A DNA stretch of 64,000 nucleotides from Denitratisoma sp. (GTDB taxonomy: Bacteria > Pseudomonadota > Gammaproteobacteria > Burkholderiales > Rhodocyclaceae). This document shows positions 1 to 7,516 of this stretch, one piece after another. The position numbers were made by a program, and so were the translations under genes. A model generated the notes under the pieces. That model did not search any database. It was not told the origin of the DNA and worked only from the letters and a program-made list of their open reading frames with translations. Within the stretch, counting starts at the first letter, position 1. The number at the start of each line of letters is the position of its first letter. The DNA lies in NCBI GenBank assembly GCA_032027165.1, contig JAVSMO010000001.1:2631746-2695745 (forward strand), in the 5' to 3' direction.

Positions 1-700
1 CGTGGAAGCCTTCGTCGCTGGCGAGCGCACCGTGATGGCACTGGATGCAGCCGGCCTTGCCCTCGAACAGCGCCAGGCCGCGGCGCGCCGATTCGGAGAG
101 CGCGGAGGCGTCGCCGGCGAGATGACGGTCGAAGGGCACCTGGCGCGGATCGGACACCAGCGTGCGCTCGAAGGCGGCGATGGCCTGCCAGGCGTGGTCG
201 AGCTGCGGCCACTCGTCGCCGAACGCCTGGCGGAACAGCGCGACGTACTCGGGGATGAAGCGCAGGCGCATCTCCACCATCGAGGCCTTGCCGTTGCCCT
301 CGACCGGCGCCTGCATCGCCGAGCGCGCCTGGATCTCCAGGCTGTCGAGCGTGCCGTCCCACATCAGGCGGGTGTAGTGCGCAGCGTTGAGCACCGTCGG
401 GTTGTTGCGCCAGAGGCGATGGCCGGGATAGCCGCGCGCCAGCGCGTCGTTGTGCGTCCAGCCGAGTTGCGGCACGTGGCAGGAGGCGCAGGAGGTGGAG
501 GCGTCGCCGGAGAGGCGCGGATCGAAGAACAGCATGCGGCCGAGGCGCAGCTTGTCCTCGCTCATCGGGTTGCCTGCCGGCACCGGCACCGCCGGCAGGG
601 AGGCGAGCGGCGGATGCGCGGGCGCCGGCGTCAGGGTCGCCCAGGCGCCGGCGAGCAGCACGGCGGCAGCCAGCAGGGACAGGATCAGCGGGCGCCTCAT
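1..700 (-). CDS. MauG/CcpA-family diheme cytochrome c, C-terminus cut by window edge
   Basis: Periplasmic diheme protein of the MauG/bacterial cytochrome c peroxidase family. The start is the ATG at 700, which overlaps the stop of the upstream gene by 4 bp (ATGA, 697-700), so the two are translationally coupled. The translation opens with a hydrophobic signal segment (MRRPLILSLLAAAVLLAG), then a first heme motif CASCH near residue 71 inside the family pattern LFFDPRLSGD..SCASCH, and a second heme motif CIQCHHG close to the window edge. The end of the gene lies outside the window. In TTQ amine dehydrogenase clusters MauG makes the quinone cofactor, so this gene or its neighbour is the candidate maturase for AauA. 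Which of the two does it, or whether one is a peroxidase, cannot be told from sequence. Confidence 0.85.
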   Translation of the reverse strand, partial: MRRPLILSLLAAAVLLAGAWATLTPAPAHPPLASLPAVPVPAGNPMSEDKLRLGRMLFFDPRLSGDASTSCASCHVPQLGWTHNDALARGYPGHRLWRNNPTVLNAAHYTRLMWDGTLDSLEIQARSAMQAPVEGNGKASMVEMRLRFIPEYVALFRQAFGDEWPQLDHAWQAIAAFERTLVSDPRQVPFDRHLAGDASALSESARRGLALFEGKAGCIQCHHGALASDEGFH

Positions 701-1782
701 CGCCGCACCCTTCCAGCGTTGGCGACGCTGCCGTAATCGTAGGCCGGCGGCTCCGCCACCGGCGCCAGCGGTGCGGAGAGCGCGCGCAGGAAGGCCGCCA
801 GCGCCTGCCGCTCGCGCGCGCTCAGGTCGAGCGGGCGCAGCACGCTGCCGGGGCCGCCGCCGCGGTCGTGGAAGTCGATCGCGTCCTCGAGGCTGGCGAA
901 GCGGCCGTTGTGCATGTAGGGCCCGGTGTGGGCGAGGCCGCGCAGCGGCGGCGTGACGAAGCCGCCGCGCTCGGCCGGGTTCTTGCTGACGGCGTAGGCG
1001 CCGACGTCGCCGCGCTCGGCCATCGGCTGCGGCAGCCCGCGCTCGGCGTGGTGGCGCAGCAGGCTGATGGCGCGCAGCGGCTCGCGCGCGATCGCCGGGT
1101 GCTCGGGCACGCCGAGGCGATGCGGCTTGCCGTCGCTGAGCAGCGGCCCGTGGTGGCATTGGATGCAGCCGGCCCGGCCGGCGAACAGCCGCAGGCCCTC
1201 CTCGGCCAGCGGTTCGAGCGCCGCCTCGCCGCGCAGGGCGCGGTCGACCGCGCTCTCGCCGAAATCGAGCGTCTTCAGGTATTCGGCGATGGCTTCGAAG
1301 GCCTGCTCGCCGCGCAGCTCGGCCTTCTCGCCGAAGGCACGCCGCCAGAGGTTGAAGAGGGGCGGGATCTGGCGGATGCGCTCGGCGATGATGCGCGTCT
1401 CGCCGTTCATGAACTGGGCGTCGAGCACCATTTCGCGCACCGCGCCGGCGAGGTCCGTGCCACGGCCGTCCCACATCAGGCGCGTCCTGAGGCGCACCGA
1501 GAGCAGGCCGGGCGCGTTGCGGAAGTGCTCGGTGCCGTTGTAGCCGCGCGACAGCGGCTGGCCGTCGGCGAAGCCCTTCTCCGGCAGGTGGCAGCTGGCG
1601 CAGCTGCGGCTGCCGTCGCCCGACAGGCGGGTCTCGAAGAACAGGTGGCGGCCGAACTCGGCCAGCGCCGCGCTCACCGGCGCCGGCGGCGGCAGCGGGA
1701 CGATGCGCATGTCGGCGGCGGATGCCGATGCGGCGGCGACGGCCAGAGCGCCGGGCAGCAGGATGCGCCGCAGCCAGGTCAT
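697..1782 (-). CDS. MauG/CcpA-family diheme cytochrome c
   Basis: 361 residues with a cleavable signal peptide (MTWLRRILLPGALAVAAASASA). Two heme c motifs are present: CASCH at 61-65 and CIQCH at 206-210. The C-terminal family block TGPYMHNG lies at 286-293. The segment that reads DFYxxGG in many MauG-type proteins reads DFHDRGG here, so the distal ligand of the second heme may differ. Members of the family are either hydrogen peroxide reductases or MauG enzymes that crosslink and oxygenate two tryptophans into TTQ. Position in the amine dehydrogenase gene train, 10 bp after a cytochrome c gene and overlapping the next diheme gene, favours a role in TTQ maturation. That role is inferred. Confidence 0.88.
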   Translation of the reverse strand: MTWLRRILLPGALAVAAASASAADMRIVPLPPPAPVSAALAEFGRHLFFETRLSGDGSRSCASCHLPEKGFADGQPLSRGYNGTEHFRNAPGLLSVRLRTRLMWDGRGTDLAGAVREMVLDAQFMNGETRIIAERIRQIPPLFNLWRRAFGEKAELRGEQAFEAIAEYLKTLDFGESAVDRALRGEAALEPLAEEGLRLFAGRAGCIQCHHGPLLSDGKPHRLGVPEHPAIAREPLRAISLLRHHAERGLPQPMAERGDVGAYAVSKNPAERGGFVTPPLRGLAHTGPYMHNGRFASLEDAIDFHDRGGGPGSVLRPLDLSARERQALAAFLRALSAPLAPVAEPPAYDYGSVANAGRVRR

Positions 1783-1792
1783 TTGGCGTGCC

Positions 1793-2137
1793 TCATTTGA
1801 CGTGCGCCTCCCCGCCGTAGCGCACCAGCGGCGCCTGCTGCAGGATCACGCTGCAGCTGCGCTTCCAGTCGAGGATTTCCTTCAGCAGGCGCGCGTCCTC
1901 GGCGGGCGTCAGCGGGCGGGCGCCGGGCGCGGGGACGCTGATGAAGAAGACGCGGCCGGTGTCGCTGTGGGCGAACTGGCCGCGCAGGGGCTGTGCCAGC
2001 TTCTTCGCCTCGTCGGGCGGCTGGTGGCAGCCCATGCAGTTGAGGGCGTAGAGGGTCGCGGCGGACTCGCCGGCCGAGGCAGCCAGCGGCGCCAGCAGCG
2101 CCGCCGCAAAAGTCAGTCTCCCCAGCACGGCGATCAC
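1793..2137 (-). CDS. Small monoheme cytochrome c
   Basis: 114 residues, periplasmic. The start is GTG at 2137 with a GAGGT ribosome site about 9 bp upstream. A signal peptide (MIAVLGRLTFAAALLAPLAASA) is followed by one heme motif, CMGCH, near residues 34-38. No methionine follows the heme motif, so a normal His/Met class I ligation is not available from this chain; the distal ligand could be His or absent. The protein lies between the aldehyde dehydrogenase and two MauG-family genes and is a candidate electron carrier for the amine dehydrogenase or for MauG turnover. One copy of the AAAGTCAGTC motif falls inside its signal-peptide codons. Confidence 0.8.
   Translation of the reverse strand: MIAVLGRLTFAAALLAPLAASAGESAATLYALNCMGCHQPPDEAKKLAQPLRGQFAHSDTGRVFFISVPAPGARPLTPAEDARLLKEILDWKRSCSVILQQAPLVRYGGEAHVK
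2109..2118 (+). repeat. AAAGTCAGTC motif copy 1
   Basis: Exact 10-mer inside the small cytochrome c gene (signal-peptide codons reading Leu-Thr-Phe). Confidence 0.85.
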
Positions 2138-2149
2138 ACCGGCGCTACC

Positions 2150-3580
2150 TCACTTCTTTATGCTTATTACTTGCGGCTGGGTGACGGCCTTCAGGCCGTC
2201 GAGGCCGAACTCGACGCCGTAGCCCGAGCCCTTGACGCCGCCGAAGGGCACCATCGGGTGGATCATGCCGTGCTGGTTGATCCACACCGTGCCGGCCTGG
2301 ATGCGGCTGGCCACCTGCTTCGCCTTCTCGACGTCGGTCGACCACACCGAGGCGCCGAGGCCGACGTCGAGCCGGTTGGCGCTGGCGATGGCCTCGTCGA
2401 TGTCGCGGTACTTGATGATCGGCAGCACCGGGCCGAACTGCTCCTCGTCGACCAGCCGGTCGCCGTCCTTCAGCCCCGTCACCAGGGTGAGCGGATAGAA
2501 GTAGCCGGGGCCGCCCTTGGGCGCGCCGCCGCAGACGATGGTGCCGCCCTGCTGCTTGGCGCTCTCCACCAGCTTGACCACCTTGTCGTACTGCATCTTG
2601 TTCTGGATCGGGCCCATCACCATGCCTTCCTGCAGGCCGTCGCCCATCGGCATCATCTCGGCCAGTTCCTTGAGCGCCTGCACGGTCGGCTCGAACAGGT
2701 TTTCCGGCACATAGAGGCGCTTGGCGCAGGCGCAGGTCTGGCCCATGTTGATGAAGGCGCCCCAGAACAGGCCCATGGCCATCGCCTTCGGATCGGCGTC
2801 CGGCAGCATGATGGCGGCGTCGTTGCCGCCCAGTTCCAGCGTGGCCGGCACCAGGTTCTTCGCCGCCGCCTCGGCGATCTTCTTGCCGGTGGGGCCGGAG
2901 CCGGTGAACATCACCTTGTCGATGCCAGGATCGGAGGTGAGCCAGGCGCCGACTTCGCCCGGGCCGCTCACGGTGTTCACCACCCCCGCCGGCAGCACCT
3001 CGCTGATCAGGCGCACCAGTTCGAGCGTGCCGATCGAGGTGTACTCGGAAGGCTTGATGACCACGGTGTTGCCGGCGCGGATCGAGGGGATGATCTGCCA
3101 GATGGCGATCAGCAGCGGCCAGTTCCACGGCGCGACGGCGGCGACCACGCCGTAGGGCTTGCGGTGCACCTCGTCGCGGCGCGTGTCGTCCTCGAAGGCC
3201 AGTTCCACCGGCAGGTCGAGGCTGGCCGGCACCTGGGTCCACACTTCGCAGCCCCACACCTCGAAGCGCGCGCCCGGCACCTGGTCGGGGCCGACGCCGC
3301 CGAGCGGCTTGCCCTGCTCGCGCGTCACCCATTCGGCGAGGGTTGCGGAATTCTTGTTGATGACCTCGGCCACTTTCATCATCAGCGCCTTGCGCTCGGC
3401 GTCGGGCCGCGCCGCCCAGGCCGGCTGCGCGGCGCGCGCCGCGGCGATGGCGTCCTTGACCTGCTGCTGGCTGGAGATGGGCACGCGGCCGATCGACTCG
3501 CCGGTGGCGGGATTGATCGACTCGAAGGTCTTGTCGGAACCGACGGCCTTGCCGTTGATGGTGTTCAGATAGGTGTTCAT
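2150..3580 (-). CDS. NAD(P)-dependent aldehyde dehydrogenase
   Basis: 476 residues, normal length for the ALDH superfamily and without a signal peptide, so cytoplasmic. Cofactor-fold and catalytic blocks are intact: PWNWP near 151, FTGSGPTGK near 225, catalytic Glu249 in LELGG, and nucleophile Cys283 in MGQTCAC. A GGGAGC ribosome site precedes the ATG at 3580. In this gene train it most likely oxidises the aldehyde released by the amine dehydrogenase (for example a phenylacetaldehyde- or indoleacetaldehyde-type product) to the carboxylic acid. The exact substrate is inferred from context only. Confidence 0.9.
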   Translation of the reverse strand: MNTYLNTINGKAVGSDKTFESINPATGESIGRVPISSQQQVKDAIAAARAAQPAWAARPDAERKALMMKVAEVINKNSATLAEWVTREQGKPLGGVGPDQVPGARFEVWGCEVWTQVPASLDLPVELAFEDDTRRDEVHRKPYGVVAAVAPWNWPLLIAIWQIIPSIRAGNTVVIKPSEYTSIGTLELVRLISEVLPAGVVNTVSGPGEVGAWLTSDPGIDKVMFTGSGPTGKKIAEAAAKNLVPATLELGGNDAAIMLPDADPKAMAMGLFWGAFINMGQTCACAKRLYVPENLFEPTVQALKELAEMMPMGDGLQEGMVMGPIQNKMQYDKVVKLVESAKQQGGTIVCGGAPKGGPGYFYPLTLVTGLKDGDRLVDEEQFGPVLPIIKYRDIDEAIASANRLDVGLGASVWSTDVEKAKQVASRIQAGTVWINQHGMIHPMVPFGGVKGSGYGVEFGLDGLKAVTQPQVISIKK

Positions 3581-3631
3581 GAGCTCGCTCCCTTGCGTTG
3601 GTTGAACTACGTCACACGTGATCCGCCTGCG

Positions 3632-4588
3632 TCACTTGATGTCCCCGCCGATGCCGGCGAGGGTGAAACTGAGCAGCGACTCGCCCGCCTCGACCAGCGC
3701 CGTGTGCGATTGCCGCTCGGGCCGGGTCTGGGCGCCGAAACTGCGGCCGGCGTCCTTGCTGCGGACGACCGCGCCGCCGAGGCCGGCGAGGACGACCTCG
3801 CCGCCGGCCCGCTGCACGCCGGCCGTCAGCGCCTGCCGGGTGCCGCTGGCCACGCCGAGCCAGCTGCGCCCGCCGTCCTCGCTGCGCAGGACGTTGCCGC
3901 GCATGCCCCACACCAGCACGGTGCCGTCGGCGAGGGTCATGCCGCCCCAGATCGATCCCTTGTATGGCAACGAAACCGGCATGAAGGCATCCCCCTCGGC
4001 GCGGTACAGTCCGCCGCCCTCGGCGGTGATCCAGCGGCGCCTGTCCGGGCCGGAGAAGATCGCGTAGAGGTGCTGGTCGGCGTATTCGCCCGCACTGATG
4101 CGGACCGGCTTCCAGTTCCTGCCGCCGTCCTCGGTTATGGCGGCGAAGCCGAAGGCGCCGACGACCATGCCGCGCCGCTCGTCCTCGAAATGCAGGTCGA
4201 ACGGCACCACGTCGGCGCCGAGGCTGGCAAGCCGCGTCCAGCGCGCGCCGCCGTCGCGCGTCTCCAGCAGCACGCCGCCGTGGCCGGCCGCCCAGCCGTG
4301 CTGCGCGTCGATGAAGTGGAGCGCGGTCAGCGTGGCGCGCGTCGGCGTCGGCGCCTGGCGCCAGTTGCGTCCGCCGGCGTCGGAAACCAGGATGGTGCCG
4401 AAATCCCCCGCCGCGACAATCCGCTCGCCGGCACGCACGGCCGCCATGAGCGGTGCGCGCTGCGCAAGGGGAGCCTGGTAGGCCTCGGTGTCGCGGAAAC
4501 CGGACTGCGCGCCCCTCTCCTGCGCCGTCGAGGCGCACGCCATCAGCGCAAGGGCGCAGCCGGCCAGCAGATGCGCCGCGCGCATCAT
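3632..4588 (-). CDS. YCF48/BNR-type beta-propeller protein, probable lipoprotein
   Basis: 318 residues from the ATG at 4588, which overlaps the stop of the TerB-like gene (ATGA, 4585-4588). The N-terminus is a lipoprotein-like signal with two possible lipobox cysteines (LAGC and LMAC). The rest is a series of short repeats of the type GDFGTILVSDAGGRNW, HGGVLLETRDGGARW, FGFAAITEDGGRNW and MRGNVLRSEDGGRSW, the Asp-box pattern of YCF48/sortilin-like propellers. Such proteins commonly sit beside MMPL transporters with DUF1302 and DUF1329 genes. They are presumed periplasmic or envelope assembly factors; no enzymatic residues are recognisable. Confidence 0.83.
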   Translation of the reverse strand: MMRAAHLLAGCALALMACASTAQERGAQSGFRDTEAYQAPLAQRAPLMAAVRAGERIVAAGDFGTILVSDAGGRNWRQAPTPTRATLTALHFIDAQHGWAAGHGGVLLETRDGGARWTRLASLGADVVPFDLHFEDERRGMVVGAFGFAAITEDGGRNWKPVRISAGEYADQHLYAIFSGPDRRRWITAEGGGLYRAEGDAFMPVSLPYKGSIWGGMTLADGTVLVWGMRGNVLRSEDGGRSWLGVASGTRQALTAGVQRAGGEVVLAGLGGAVVRSKDAGRSFGAQTRPERQSHTALVEAGESLLSFTLAGIGGDIK

Positions 4589-5058
4589 GCTCCCACCCCG
4601 CCCCTGCTGGAGCGCGCATAGGCGAGCATCCGCGCCGCGTCGGCCTGCGCCTGAGTCAGGCCGAGCGCGGCGGCGGCGCGACCCATCAGCGCATCCTCGA
4701 GCCTCGCCAGCCGGCCGTCGGCATACACTACCCGCCACATCATCTCGAGCACCCGCTGCCGCTCTTCCGTCGCATAGTGCTCGCGCACCGTCTGGGTGAA
4801 CACCCAGTCGTCGAGCGCGGCGGCGAACTCGCCCTCGGCGATGCGCAGCAGCTGCGCCGTCTCCTCCTCGGGCAGGCGCAGGCGCTCGCGCATCAGGCTA
4901 TGCATGAGCTCGCGCTCGGCGGGCGGAATGGCGCCGTCGACCTGGGCCGCCTCGACGAGCAGCGCCGCCACCGCCAGGTCGATGGCTGGATAGGGCAGGG
5001 AAGACGGCGCCGCAGCCGGGGCGCCGCGCAGCTTCTCGAGAAGGGATTTCTTCGGCAT
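4585..5058 (-). CDS. TerB-family (tellurite resistance TerB-like) protein
   Basis: 157 residues, soluble and mainly helical. Two acidic motifs typical of the TerB fold are visible: AAQVDGAIPPAERELM near 37-52 and VVYADGRLARLEDALM near 109-124. Each is an ADG/VDG followed by a downstream Glu or Asp, as in metal-binding TerB domains. It lies 7 bp after the MMPL transporter gene and overlaps the propeller gene by 4 bp, so it is part of the same transcript. TerB-like domains are linked to envelope stress and membrane-associated complexes. Its job in an amine-oxidation operon is unknown. Confidence 0.8.
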   Translation of the reverse strand: MPKKSLLEKLRGAPAAAPSSLPYPAIDLAVAALLVEAAQVDGAIPPAERELMHSLMRERLRLPEEETAQLLRIAEGEFAAALDDWVFTQTVREHYATEERQRVLEMMWRVVYADGRLARLEDALMGRAAAALGLTQAQADAARMLAYARSSRGGVGA

Positions 5059-5065
5059 AGGGAAC

Positions 5066-7426
5066 TCAGTGGGCCAGGAACGGTGCGCGCACCGGACGCG
5101 TGCGCGGAATCAGCACGTCGATCATCACCGCCAGCGAGGGCAGCAGGGTGATCGCCATCAGCATGTTCACCATGAACATGAAGGTCAGCAGCAGGCCCAT
5201 GTCGGCCTGGAACTTCAGCTCAGAGAACGACCAGGTGGCGACGCCGACCGAGAGCGTCACCGCGGTGAAGAAGGTGGCGATGCCCGACTCCATCAGCGAC
5301 TGGCGGAACGAGGTCGCGATGTCCACGCCCTGCGCCAGGTAGATCTGCAGGCGGTTGTAGATGTAGTAGGCGTAGTCGACGCCGATGCCCACCGCCAGCA
5401 CCATCACCGGCAGGGTGGCCACAGTCAGGCCGATGTCGAGCGCCTTCATGAACCAGTAGCCGAGGAAGGTCGCCAGCGTCAGCGGCAGGCAGCAGGCCAG
5501 CATGGCGCGCCAGTCGCGGTAGGTCAGCAGCACCAGTACGATGATGGTGGCGTAGACGTAGAGCATCATCGGCAGCTCGGTGCTCTCCAGCACCTCGTTG
5601 GTGGCCGCCTGCACGCCGGAGTTGCCGCTCGCCAGGCGCAGCCTGACGTCGGCCTGGGTTTCGCGCTCGCGGAAGTCGCGCACCGCCTGCACCACCGCCT
5701 TGATGGTGGTGGCCTTCTGGTCGGTCAGGTAGATGTTTACCGGCAGCACCGTGCAGCCGGGATTGAGCAGGCCGGTGCCCTCCGGGATCAGGCCGACGGA
5801 ATTCGCCAGCGAGCGCTCGTCGAGCGCCAGGGCGGTCCATTTCGGATGGCCCTCGTTGGTGCCGGCATAGGCCTGCTTGCCGAGTTGAGCGACGGAGGCG
5901 ACGGAGAGCACGCCGGGCACGTTCGACATCTGCCAGGCGAACTGGTCGATGTGGGCCATGACCTCGGTCTGGTAGCAGCCGTCGCGCGGCGTCTCGAAGA
6001 CCACCGTCAGGACGTCGAGGCCGAGGTCGAAGCGCTTGACGATCTCGGCCGCGTCGCGGTTGTAGCGCGAATCGGCGTGCAGCTCGGGCGCGCCCGGCAT
6101 GAGGTGGCCGACGTGGCGGCTCTGGCTTTCGTGGAAGGCGATGCCGAACAGGACGACGCTGGCCAGCGTGCCGATGGCGGCGTTGCGCGTGGTGGCGATG
6201 CGGCCGAAGAAGGCCATGATGCGGGCACGCTGCTCGCGCAGGCGCAGGGCGCGGTCGATGAAGCGCTGGTCGAAGCTGAAATACGAGGCTGCCACCGGCA
6301 GCATGATCAGGTTGGTGACGATCTTGTAGGCGACGCCGATCGACGCGGTGATGCCCAGCTCGCGGATCATCGGGATCGGAATCAGGGTCAGCGTGGCGAA
6401 GCCGACGAAGGCGGTCACCAGCGCCATGGTGCCGGGGATGAACAGGCCGCTGAAGCTGCGCCGGGCCGCGGTGCCGACGTCGTTGCCGGCGCAGACCTCC
6501 TTCGAGATGTAGTTGATCTGCTGCACGCCGTGGGAGACGCCGATGGCGAAGACCAGGAAGGGCACCAGCACGGCGAGCGGGTCGAGGCCGTAGCCGAGCA
6601 GCTGCAGCGTGCCGAACTGCCAGACCAGGGAGACCAGCGAGCAGGCCATCGGCAGCACGGTCAGCGCCAGCGAGCGCGAGTAGTAGAACACCGCGGCGGC
6701 GGTGAGCAGGAAGGCCAGCGCGAAGAACTGCACCACGCTCTTGGCGCCCTCGGCGATGTCGCCGATCTGCTTGGCGAAGCCGATGATCTGGATCTCGAAG
6801 CCGGCATCCTCGTGGCGGGCGCGGACGTCCTGCTCCAGCCGCTTGGCGAAGGCCAGGTAGTCGAGCTTCTCGCCGCTCTTCGGGTCGTGCTCGAGCAGGT
6901 CGGCGACCACCATGGCGCCGCGGCTGTCGTTGGCGACCAGGCTGCCCATGTAGCCGCCGACGAGGGCGTTGTTGCGGATGCGCGCGATCTTGTCCGGCGT
7001 GAGCTGGTCGGGCGTGATGTCGCCGCCGATGACGTCCTCGGCGCGGAAGCCCTCCTCCGTGACCTCCAGCACGCGGGTGGTCGGCGTCCATAGCGAGGAG
7101 ACGGTGCGCCGGTCGACGCCGGCGAGGAACATCACCGACTGGGTGACCTCGTGCAGGCGCTGCAGCCCCTCGGCGGTCCAGATATCGCCCTGGCGCGGAT
7201 GCACCACGACGATGATGCGGTTGGCGCCGAACACCTCGTCGCGGTACTGGTTGAAGGTCTGGATGTACTCGTGGCCCTGCGGCAGCTGCTTGTCGAAACC
7301 GGCGTCCATCTTCAGCTGGACGGCGAACAACGCCATCAGCAGGGTGAAGGCGAGCAGCGTTCCGAGCGTCAGCGCGCGGCGCCCGAAAAACAGGTCTTCG
7401 AGCCGTTGGACCAGTGATGCGATCAT
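5066..7426 (-). CDS. MMPL/RND-superfamily transporter
   Basis: 786 residues. The architecture is the MMPL/RND half-transporter duplication: one N-terminal membrane helix (near 18-37), a large periplasmic domain, five to six clustered helices (about 215-410, including VLVPFLVFAIGVSHGVQQINY), a second periplasmic domain (about 430-610) and a second helix bundle (about 620-770, including PVMVLAVGIGVDYAYYIYNR). The GxxxDYA-type helix is the family's proton-relay region. Its partners in many proteobacteria are DUF1302 and DUF1329 proteins, present immediately upstream. It probably exports or exchanges a hydrophobic substrate between the inner membrane and the cell surface; substrate unknown. Confidence 0.9.
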   Translation of the reverse strand: MIASLVQRLEDLFFGRRALTLGTLLAFTLLMALFAVQLKMDAGFDKQLPQGHEYIQTFNQYRDEVFGANRIIVVVHPRQGDIWTAEGLQRLHEVTQSVMFLAGVDRRTVSSLWTPTTRVLEVTEEGFRAEDVIGGDITPDQLTPDKIARIRNNALVGGYMGSLVANDSRGAMVVADLLEHDPKSGEKLDYLAFAKRLEQDVRARHEDAGFEIQIIGFAKQIGDIAEGAKSVVQFFALAFLLTAAAVFYYSRSLALTVLPMACSLVSLVWQFGTLQLLGYGLDPLAVLVPFLVFAIGVSHGVQQINYISKEVCAGNDVGTAARRSFSGLFIPGTMALVTAFVGFATLTLIPIPMIRELGITASIGVAYKIVTNLIMLPVAASYFSFDQRFIDRALRLREQRARIMAFFGRIATTRNAAIGTLASVVLFGIAFHESQSRHVGHLMPGAPELHADSRYNRDAAEIVKRFDLGLDVLTVVFETPRDGCYQTEVMAHIDQFAWQMSNVPGVLSVASVAQLGKQAYAGTNEGHPKWTALALDERSLANSVGLIPEGTGLLNPGCTVLPVNIYLTDQKATTIKAVVQAVRDFRERETQADVRLRLASGNSGVQAATNEVLESTELPMMLYVYATIIVLVLLTYRDWRAMLACCLPLTLATFLGYWFMKALDIGLTVATLPVMVLAVGIGVDYAYYIYNRLQIYLAQGVDIATSFRQSLMESGIATFFTAVTLSVGVATWSFSELKFQADMGLLLTFMFMVNMLMAITLLPSLAVMIDVLIPRTRPVRAPFLAH

Positions 7427-7458
7427 CTTGATGTGTTACCGGAAGGAGGGCGGAATGC

Positions 7459-7484
7459 GCCCGGGGCGTTCAGCCGCCCCGGGC
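7459..7484. other. Perfect 10-bp hairpin between DUF1302 and MMPL genes
   Basis: GCCCGGGGCG, a 6-base loop, then CGCCCCGGGC, in the 90-bp gap between the DUF1302 stop and the MMPL start. There is no T-run after it in the direction of transcription, so it looks like an intercistronic mRNA-stability or attenuation element rather than a full terminator. Confidence 0.5.
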
Positions 7485-7516
7485 CATCGGGCCGATCATG
7501 CAATGCCGCTGCCTGC

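Noticed and set aside
2..736. Long plus-strand open frame at the left edge
   Set aside because: It is opposite a minus-strand frame with a signal peptide and two heme motifs. High GC leaves long non-coding frames on the complementary strand.
1703..4621. 972-codon plus-strand open frame
   Set aside because: Its translation is rich in His, Arg and Gly without any domain, and it lies opposite four well supported genes.
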